Below, piece by piece: positions 1 to 5,284 of a DNA stretch of 36,239 bases. Made by a program: the position numbers and the translations under genes. The DNA is from a virus: positions 1-36,239 of IMG/VR virus record IMGVR_UViG_3300007538_000076. The stretch is one strand, 5' to 3'. The notes beneath the pieces were generated by a model, which saw only the letters and a program-made list of their open reading frames with translations, had not been told where the DNA came from and searched no databases. The number at the start of each line of letters is the position of its first letter. Within the stretch, counting starts at the first letter, position 1.

Positions 1-18
1 AGAATCACCAAAAACCAT

Positions 19-47
19 TTGACAGATCGACTGCATCTTGTTAAATT
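19..47 (+). promoter_or_regulatory. sigma-70 type promoter
   Basis: TTGACA at 19-24 and TAAATT at 42-47 with a 17-bp spacer; an overlapping TATAAT lies at 47-52. It precedes the small gene at 71 and is one of only two strong promoters in the first 16 kb. Confidence 0.7.
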
Positions 48-70
48 ATAATAGCCAAAAGGAGGAAATC

Positions 71-331
71 ATGGCTAACAGCGAAGAGAAGAAGCGTCTT
101 GTGCAGGAGTACATTCGATCCCTGCGTGCTATTGAAGAAGCTATGGAGCCGTATAAGGAGCAGAAGCGAGAGCTTCGTGCAGAGTACCGAGAGCAGGGCT
201 GGCTTGACACCGATGAGATTCGGTCTGCTGTAAAAGCTTACCGTCTATTCAAAGGCAAGTTCGACATTGATGCTGTTTATAACAACTTTCAGCTGCTGTT
301 CGGACATCTTGACAATGAGGATGATGAATGA
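71..331 (+). CDS. small charged helical protein, unknown function
   Basis: 86 aa. The start is placed at ATG 71, behind AGGAGG at 61-65, rather than at the upstream in-frame ATG at 38, which has no ribosome site and sits inside the promoter. The sequence is almost wholly helical and rich in Glu, Lys and Arg, with a pattern (EPYKEQKRELRAEYREQGW) loosely like the GapR/DUF2312 DNA-binding fold. That likeness is from memory of the pattern only. The last codons overlap the dUTPase start by 4 bp, so the two genes are probably co-translated. Confidence 0.75.
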   Translation: MANSEEKKRLVQEYIRSLRAIEEAMEPYKEQKRELRAEYREQGWLDTDEIRSAVKAYRLFKGKFDIDAVYNNFQLLFGHLDNEDDE

Positions 332-786
332 TTATCGAGTTTTATCGCACCAGACCAGATGCGATTAGTCCAGTTCGGGCTAATCCATCGGATGCTGGTC
401 TAGATATTTTTTACTGTCCCGATCCTTATACATCTGGCGTCACTCTACAGCCTGGAGAATCTGGAGTTTTTGCAACAGGTCTAAAGTTTGGCGTGCCTCA
501 TGGTTATATGCTTGAGGTTAAGAATCGTTCTGGAAACGCTGCCAAGCGCTCGCTTTTGGTTGGCGCGTGCGTAGTTGATTCAGGTTATGATGGAGAAGTG
601 TTTGTTAACTTACACAACGTTGGTAACTCTCCTCAGTATATTCACGCTGGAATGAAAATTGCACAGGTTGTATTGATTCCTGTTGTGACTTTTAGACCAG
701 TGGAACAAAGTGAAGATGTGCTTTATAAACATCCAATGTCAATTTCTAAACGAGGCGATGGAGCCTTTGGGAGTACAGGTGGATAA
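328..786 (+). CDS. dut: dUTP diphosphatase (dUTPase)
   Basis: 152 aa, the usual length of a homotrimeric dUTPase. All five family motifs are visible: DAGLDI (22-27), NRSGNAAK (66-73, uridine-site Ser), VVDSGYDGE (82-90, catalytic Asp region), GMKIAQVVLIPV (108-119) and the C-terminal RGDGAFGSTGG (142-152), whose Phe closes over the base. The enzyme hydrolyses dUTP to dUMP and pyrophosphate, keeping uracil out of phage DNA and supplying dTMP precursor. It begins inside the ATGA overlap with the preceding gene, and the next gene begins within its last codons. Confidence 0.95.
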   Translation: MIIEFYRTRPDAISPVRANPSDAGLDIFYCPDPYTSGVTLQPGESGVFATGLKFGVPHGYMLEVKNRSGNAAKRSLLVGACVVDSGYDGEVFVNLHNVGNSPQYIHAGMKIAQVVLIPVVTFRPVEQSEDVLYKHPMSISKRGDGAFGSTGG

Positions 787-1258
787 AAATACAACAGATG
801 TGATGTTTAGCTCAAAATCTAATGATTGGGCTACTCCACAGCACTTTTTTGATTACTTGGAAGATAAGTTTGGTCCATTCACTCTCGATCCTTGTTCAAA
901 CGAATCAAACTATAAAGTGCGAAATCACTATACAGAAAAAGATGATGGCTTAAACAAAGATTGGAGCGGTAATAAAGTTTTTATGAACCCTCCATATGGC
1001 AGGGCGATTAAAGATTGGATTAAGAAAGCTTATGAAGAAGGGCAGAAAAATGATACAACAGTTGTTGCTCTTATCCCAGCAAGAACCGACACACGATACT
1101 GGCATGACTATGTAATGAAATCTGATGCTATTTATTTTATCCGTGGTCGGCTTAAATTTGGAAATGGCGAGAACTCTGCTCCTTTTCCTTCTGCTGTTGT
1201 TGTTTTTCGCAGTACAAATCATAACTTTCCAAAGATTGGTGTCATGGAAGCACGATGA
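779..1258 (+). CDS. phage DNA N6-adenine methyltransferase (Dam, PF05869 type)
   Basis: 159 aa from GTG 779, chosen because GGGAG (769-773) lies 5 nt upstream. ATG 758 and ATG 803 are alternatives; family members often begin near the MFSSK at 803. Visible motifs are SNDWATPQ, the FTLDPCSNE segment and the catalytic NPPYG (residues 70-74). This is the short phage Dam type that transfers a methyl group from AdoMet to adenine N6 and lacks the full D12 architecture. It overlaps the dUTPase stop and runs into the next gene by ATGA. A second, unrelated adenine methylase lies at 7699. Confidence 0.9.
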   Translation: MDKNTTDVMFSSKSNDWATPQHFFDYLEDKFGPFTLDPCSNESNYKVRNHYTEKDDGLNKDWSGNKVFMNPPYGRAIKDWIKKAYEEGQKNDTTVVALIPARTDTRYWHDYVMKSDAIYFIRGRLKFGNGENSAPFPSAVVVFRSTNHNFPKIGVMEAR

Positions 1259-1509
1259 ACAGAAAACAACGCAGAGAAGCAGAAAAGCTCCGCAAAAAGA
1301 ATGACCCAAATCAGATCATGGCAGATCAAATTCATCTTTTTGGAAAACTACCAGATCATTGTTTATCTTGCCAAAAAACATTTGACAAGAGCAATAAAGA
1401 AATGGTAATGTCATGGAGTGTTGTGGTGAAAAGCGATAATGTTTCGCTTTTCTGCCCTGACTGCATTAACAAAACAAAAGAGGTTTTAAATGGTAGAGCG
1501 ATTGAGTAA
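1255..1509 (+). CDS. small zinc-ribbon protein
   Basis: 84 aa. Two CxxC pairs (CLSC near residue 37 and CPDC near 68) are spaced like a zinc ribbon, behind a very basic N-terminus starting MNRKQRREAEK. I recall similar basic-head, zinc-ribbon proteins from marine T4-like phages, function unknown. The start overlaps the Dam stop (ATGA), and the end overlaps the thioredoxin-like gene by 20 bp. Nucleic-acid binding is plausible from charge and zinc fold but is not shown. Confidence 0.8.
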   Translation: MNRKQRREAEKLRKKNDPNQIMADQIHLFGKLPDHCLSCQKTFDKSNKEMVMSWSVVVKSDNVSLFCPDCINKTKEVLNGRAIE

Positions 1510-1846
1510 GAGTGCTTTACAGAAAATGATGAGTGGCAAAGTAAAAGAGCCTGCAACGATTGTTGTTAAGTTCTATAGCAATAGCTGTCATTATTGTCAT
1601 GCGCTAAAGCAAGATTATGAATATGTATCAGAAGAATTTCCTGATGTTCTTTTCTTTGCGTTTAATATTGAAGATTACCAAGACGCATCCAAAATTCTAA
1701 ATTTTGAAGGTGTGCCCACAATCTGTAAGATGGAAGTTGGAGGTACACGTCCAAGAATCAAAGTGATTCCAGAGCCCGAAAATCCACACAAAACAACTTG
1801 GTATACCAGAGATGATATTAGAATCTTTATTGGAGGTGAGCAATGA
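1490..1846 (+). CDS. thioredoxin-like protein
   Basis: 118 aa. It has a thioredoxin-like beta-alpha-beta start (TIVVKFYSNSCHYCHALK), a CxxC redox site CHYC at residues 33-36, and a cis-proline segment GVPTI (Pro76). The residues between the Cys differ from thioredoxin CGPC and glutaredoxin CPYC, so the partner is uncertain. In phages such proteins often serve ribonucleotide reductase or redox control, but no reductase gene is in this window. It overlaps both neighbours, implying translational coupling. Confidence 0.85.
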   Translation: MVERLSKSALQKMMSGKVKEPATIVVKFYSNSCHYCHALKQDYEYVSEEFPDVLFFAFNIEDYQDASKILNFEGVPTICKMEVGGTRPRIKVIPEPENPHKTTWYTRDDIRIFIGGEQ

Positions 1847-2883
1847 GAGAAGCACTGGCATTTGACGACGTGCTACTGGTTCCTGGCAGATCTGATATTG
1901 ATTCAAGATCAGAAGTTGATATTTCATCAGATCTTGATCTTGGCGTAAGTTTAAACGTGCCTATTTTCTCTGCACCTATGGATACAATTACCGAAGGTGC
2001 GATGGGTGCCGCATTGTCAGATTTTGGCGGCTGTGGCATTATTCACCGTTATAATTCTATCGAAGAGCAAGTAAGACAAGTAAATATTGCTTGCCAACTT
2101 TCCAAAGTGCATAGCTCTTATATTAAAAGAAATATTGGAGTTGCCGTAGGAGTATCTGGAGATTTTCTAGAGCGCTCAAAAGAAAGCGTTCGCGCTGGTG
2201 CCAATCTTATTTGTATTGATGTAGCTCATGGTCACCATACAAAAGTTAGAACAGCGCTTCGACAAATTAGGTTGCACGTTGGGGACTCAGTTCACATTAT
2301 GGCTGGAAACGTTGCCACGTTAGAGGCATTTGATGATTTGTCTGATTGGGGAGCAGATTCTATTCGAGTTGGAATCGGCGGGGGCTCAATTTGTTCCACT
2401 AGAATTCAAACTGGTCATGGTGTCCCAACTTTTCAATCTATTTTAGACTGCTCGCATTCACAGCGCCCAGCAAAACTAATTGCTGACGGTGGCATTAAAA
2501 CAAGCGGAGATATTGTAAAAGCTTTAGCTGCTGGTGCTGATGCTGTTATGTGCGGCTCTCTTCTATCTGGAACAAGAGAAACCCCAGGTCGCACTATCCA
2601 CGACACAGACGGTCGTTGGAAAGAATATAGAGGTATGGCTTCCAAAGAAGCTCAACGCGACTGGAAAGGAAGCTACAACTCATTAGAAGGTATTTCTACT
2701 CGTGTTCCTTTCCGTGGCGCGGTAATAGACATTCTAGAAGATCTACGTAGAGGAATCACTAGTGGCTTTAGCTATTCTGGTGCTAGAGACTTGGCACAGC
2801 TTCAATCGCGTGCTAAATTTATTCGTCAGACAAGCGCTGGAGCTTCTGAAAGTAGAACCCACATTCTTAATAGGAGGTGGTAA
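1843..2883 (+). CDS. IMP dehydrogenase / GMP reductase family protein
   Basis: 346 aa TIM-barrel enzyme without the CBS pair of most IMP dehydrogenases. The catalytic loop is GIGGGSICSTRIQTGHG with Cys184; the phosphate-binding ADGGIK follows at about 214. Features are mixed. SRSEVD (21-26) and the short flap before EGIST look like GMP reductase; YRGMAS and the C-terminal SAGASESRTH look like IMP dehydrogenase. So it either makes XMP from IMP (NAD+) or IMP from GMP (NADPH); the sequence alone does not settle which. The RYFQ-type catalytic flap of classic IMP dehydrogenase is absent. It overlaps the thioredoxin-like gene by ATGA. Confidence 0.88.
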   Translation: MREALAFDDVLLVPGRSDIDSRSEVDISSDLDLGVSLNVPIFSAPMDTITEGAMGAALSDFGGCGIIHRYNSIEEQVRQVNIACQLSKVHSSYIKRNIGVAVGVSGDFLERSKESVRAGANLICIDVAHGHHTKVRTALRQIRLHVGDSVHIMAGNVATLEAFDDLSDWGADSIRVGIGGGSICSTRIQTGHGVPTFQSILDCSHSQRPAKLIADGGIKTSGDIVKALAAGADAVMCGSLLSGTRETPGRTIHDTDGRWKEYRGMASKEAQRDWKGSYNSLEGISTRVPFRGAVIDILEDLRRGITSGFSYSGARDLAQLQSRAKFIRQTSAGASESRTHILNRRW

Positions 2884-2884
2884 A

Positions 2885-3211
2885 ATGTCGTCAGAGATAG
2901 ATTATGGTAAACTTACGCGAAGAATCGTATTTACAGAAAATGATCATAGACATGCTCAGTTGGTTTTAAAACTAAAGAACATGAAGATTAGACAATCTGA
3001 TTTTTTTAGACACATTATTACAGGTCTGATAGAAGATGAAGAGCGCATACTGAGCTATGTAGAAGAGATATCAAAAGTTGCAAAAACAAGAAAAGCAGAC
3101 AAAGCAAAACTACGGCAAAAAGGACAACAAAAACTATCAGACTTTGCATTATCAGAAGAAGATATTGATGATATCTTTGACATGCTAGAAGGGGAGTACC
3201 CTGACTTATGA
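2885..3211 (+). CDS. small DNA-binding-like protein (ribbon-helix-helix-like), unknown
   Basis: 108 aa from ATG 2885, one base after the preceding stop, with AGGAGG at 2873-2878. Residues 8-45 (TRRIVFTENDHRHAQLVLKLKNM then RQSDFFRHIITGLIE) have the strand-helix-helix pattern of MetJ/Arc-type proteins. The remainder is charged coiled helix ending in an acidic tail. Transcription repression would fit a ribbon-helix-helix protein, but target and partner are unknown. It overlaps the sigma-like gene by 4 bp. Confidence 0.7.
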   Translation: MSSEIDYGKLTRRIVFTENDHRHAQLVLKLKNMKIRQSDFFRHIITGLIEDEERILSYVEEISKVAKTRKADKAKLRQKGQQKLSDFALSEEDIDDIFDMLEGEYPDL

Positions 3212-3447
3212 GAAAATCACATCTTCCATCGTGTGCAAAGCTTTGTTTGGATAATGGCTCTTCTTGTGAATTAAACGGGTGTCGTTATTGGATTAATTAT
3301 AAAAAAGAGCAAAATTGTTCTTTAGTGTCTATTTATCTTAACGGAAGTATGACTTTACGCGAAGTTGCAGAAAGATTAGGTATTTCATTCGCAAGAGTTA
3401 AGCAAATAGAGTCTCAAGCAATAGATAAAATAAAAAAGTTTATTTAA
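3208..3447 (+). CDS. mini-protein with sigma-70 region 4-like helix-turn-helix
   Basis: 79 aa. The C-terminal 31 residues (MTLREVAERLGISFARVKQIESQAIDKIKKFI, 48-79) match the sigma region 4.2 pattern in which the recognition helix contacts the -35 element. The N-terminal half carries five Cys (9, 13, 20, 25, 37), probably a small metal site. There is no region 2, so it cannot be a full sigma factor. It could contact RNA polymerase beta-flap or DNA as a co-activator or anti-sigma-like factor, as T4 late-sigma partners do. Function is inference. It closes the run of overlapping genes from 71. Confidence 0.8.
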   Translation: MRKSHLPSCAKLCLDNGSSCELNGCRYWINYKKEQNCSLVSIYLNGSMTLREVAERLGISFARVKQIESQAIDKIKKFI

Positions 3448-3469
3448 AAAAACATTTATGAAATTTGAG

Positions 3470-3478
3470 GACTATTTA
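3470..3478 (+). promoter_or_regulatory. possible late promoter motif
   Basis: GACTATTTA sits 32 bp before the structural-type gene at 3510. The same nine bases occur at 12331 before another structural-type gene, and no TTGACA/TATAAT promoter is visible at either place. T4-like late promoters are short AT-rich octamers (TATAAATA in T4), so this is a candidate only. Confidence 0.3.
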
Positions 3479-3509
3479 ATGTTGAGTTCATGTTTTAAGG
3501 AGAAATATA

Positions 3510-4172
3510 ATGGCTCGTAAAAAATTACTAACAGAATCTGAAATTCGTAGATTTATGAAGCTTGCCAATGTTGCGCCAGTTGGCAACAAAAGACTAAGCG
3601 AAATGTATGATGCCCCAGGCACGCGTGATGAGGAAGAAAAAGAGCCTGCTATGCGCGACATGATGGAGCAGGAAGAAGAAGAGATGGATATGGAAATGGA
3701 TATGGAAGAGCCAATGGGCGATGAACTTCCAGCCGAAATGCCAGAAGAGCCAATGGGCGATGAAGAAATGGACATGGATATGGACATGGATATGGGTATG
3801 GGCGCTGAAGGCGACATGATTTCCATTAGCGATTTCATGTCAGCACTTGAAGATGCTTTAGAGAGCGTTACTGGACAAGATGTCAGTTCAGAAATTGGTA
3901 TGGACGACGAGATGGGGGCACCGCCAGAAGGGGGTGATGTTGAAGATCTATCAGCGGAGATGCCTCCAATGGACGATGAAGAAATGGGTGATGAGGAAGA
4001 CATGCTAGCTGAGAGAATTGCAAGACGTGTTCGCGCCCGTCTAAGAGCAGAAAGAAAAGCTGCCGATGCTCTTAAAGAAAGCAAAATGAGAAAAGTCAAA
4101 GCAAAAATGAAAAGAGAAAGAATGGCAAATGATTTAACCGAGAGAATTTTTACAAGACTCACCACCAAATAA
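3510..4172 (+). CDS. acidic Met/Asp/Glu-rich structural-type protein (scaffold or prohead core candidate)
   Basis: 220 aa with a three-part layout: a basic N-terminus (MARKKLLTESEIRRFMKLAN); a long acidic low-complexity centre (45-165) built from repeats of EEMDMD and EEPMGDE; and a basic helical C-terminus (170-220). A strongly acidic middle with basic ends is typical of scaffolding or prohead core proteins that are removed by a protease. The ClpP-like protease gene lies 480 bp downstream. AAGGAG precedes ATG 3510. No exact family is recognised. A terminator follows at 4203. Confidence 0.75.
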   Translation: MARKKLLTESEIRRFMKLANVAPVGNKRLSEMYDAPGTRDEEEKEPAMRDMMEQEEEEMDMEMDMEEPMGDELPAEMPEEPMGDEEMDMDMDMDMGMGAEGDMISISDFMSALEDALESVTGQDVSSEIGMDDEMGAPPEGGDVEDLSAEMPPMDDEEMGDEEDMLAERIARRVRARLRAERKAADALKESKMRKVKAKMKRERMANDLTERIFTRLTTK

Positions 4173-4173
4173 C

Positions 4174-4202
4174 TTGACATAGTAATTTAAAGCCGTTATA
4201 TT
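4174..4202 (+). promoter_or_regulatory. promoter overlapping a terminator
   Basis: TTGACA (4174-4179), 17-bp spacer and TATATT (4197-4202). The expected start point, near 4208-4210, falls inside the left arm of the terminator hairpin at 4203-4232. Confidence 0.7.
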
Positions 4203-4238
4203 ATAACCACCAGAAGAGATTCTGGTGGTTATTTTTTT
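4203..4238 (+). terminator. intrinsic terminator
   Basis: A 13-bp perfect stem (4203-4215 with 4220-4232), GAGA loop and a T run at 4232-4238. It ends transcription coming from the acidic structural gene. RNA started at the overlapping promoter would lack the first half of the left arm and should escape it. Confidence 0.88.
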
Positions 4239-4251
4239 GAGGTGATTGCTC

Positions 4252-4662
4252 TTGGAACATCCCTGGTTATTTTACTTTTTGTTTTTTATATTTGGCTACT
4301 ATACTTGCAAAGTGTTTTATTTTCTTGTTGCAGTACAAAAAAGTATTCAAATTTTAAAGCTGACACAAGCAGTAGGACTACTTATTATTATAAAAGCATT
4401 AGAAAGTATGCATTATGCTCATAATTATCGGATCTTTTTGCTTGGTCCAACCGCAAGTGAACAAAACAAAGATGCTTATAATGCTCACTTTGAAGCCGAA
4501 ATTAAAAGCTTTACTTCAAAGTACATTCGTGAGATAATTGATTTACATGGAGGATTCTTTTCTCATCTTGTTGAGTTCAAGAATTGGGAAGAAGCCATGA
4601 TTTACCTTGAAGATAAAAAAGATAACGTCATTGAATTCATGACTAAGGAGAACAATGATTAA
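4252..4662 (+). CDS. small protein with N-terminal membrane segment
   Basis: 136 aa from TTG 4252, which lies 6 nt after GAGGTGA (4239-4245). TTG 4246 is in frame but touches that ribosome site. Residues 1-50 are strongly hydrophobic and contain one or two membrane helices (PWLFYFLFFIFGYYT and LTQAVGLLIII); the remainder is soluble and mixed charged. It sits between the acidic structural protein and the ClpP-like protease, and overlaps the protease by 8 bp. I recall similar proteins in marine T4-like phages, without a known role. Confidence 0.75.
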   Translation: MEHPWLFYFLFFIFGYYTCKVFYFLVAVQKSIQILKLTQAVGLLIIIKALESMHYAHNYRIFLLGPTASEQNKDAYNAHFEAEIKSFTSKYIREIIDLHGGFFSHLVEFKNWEEAMIYLEDKKDNVIEFMTKENND

Positions 4663-5272
4663 CAAAGTTAAAAGCAAAATCAAAAACTTGCTATCAATAA
4701 ACGAAAACGATCAAAGAATCGTGTTGTTCAACCCTGGAGAAAAAGAGCCTGACTTAAGAGTAGTGGGACTTTTTTCAGATGTAGTTGACGAGAAAGTATC
4801 AGAGATTGTAACAGGTCTTATTTACATGAATGAAGTTAACAAGGCATCAAAAGAAAAAAGAGATATTGATTTTTATATTTCAACATACGGTGGTAACGCT
4901 GACGATATGTTTGCTCTTTATGACATTATGAAAGTAATCGAGCAAGATACTGATATCAGCACTATCGGCATGGGCAAGGTTATGTCTGCTGGAGTTCTTA
5001 TCTTAGCTGGCGGCACAAAAGGCAAGCGAAAGATTGGTCGCAACTGTAGAGTTATGTTACATTCTGTTATTGCTGGCAATCATGGATCTTTACATTCTCT
5101 TGTAAATGAAATGGAAGCTATTCAAGACCTTCAAGAACTTTATATTGATCGGCTTGTTGAAGATACAAAAATGACCAAAAAACAACTAAAAAGACTGCTA
5201 GAACAAAAAGTTAACATCTATTTATCAGCAGAGCAAGCAGTTGAATATGGGATTGCTGATATAATCGTGTAA
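4655..5272 (+). CDS. ClpP-like serine protease (probable prohead protease)
   Basis: 205 aa with the ClpP/crotonase fold pattern: DFYISTYGGNADD oxyanion segment, nucleophile Ser111 in GKVMSAGVL, and His136 in VMLHSV. The third triad position, an Asp before the FMSA segment in ClpP, is Asn187 here (VNIYLSAEQA), so either another residue (Asp165 or Asp170) serves or the triad is altered. No Clp ATPase gene is present in the window. Position beside an acidic scaffold-like protein suggests a maturation protease rather than general proteolysis; that is inference. Confidence 0.85.
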   Translation: MINKVKSKIKNLLSINENDQRIVLFNPGEKEPDLRVVGLFSDVVDEKVSEIVTGLIYMNEVNKASKEKRDIDFYISTYGGNADDMFALYDIMKVIEQDTDISTIGMGKVMSAGVLILAGGTKGKRKIGRNCRVMLHSVIAGNHGSLHSLVNEMEAIQDLQELYIDRLVEDTKMTKKQLKRLLEQKVNIYLSAEQAVEYGIADIIV

Positions 5273-5284
5273 GGAACTTTGTAA

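Noticed and set aside
950-1309. 119-codon minus-strand frame opposite Dam
   Set aside because: No ribosome site; lies wholly under a strongly supported methylase and has shadow-like composition.
3488-4180. 230-codon minus-strand frame opposite the acidic structural gene
   Set aside because: A shadow of the GA-rich repeat coding; Ser/Ile-rich low complexity, no start signals.
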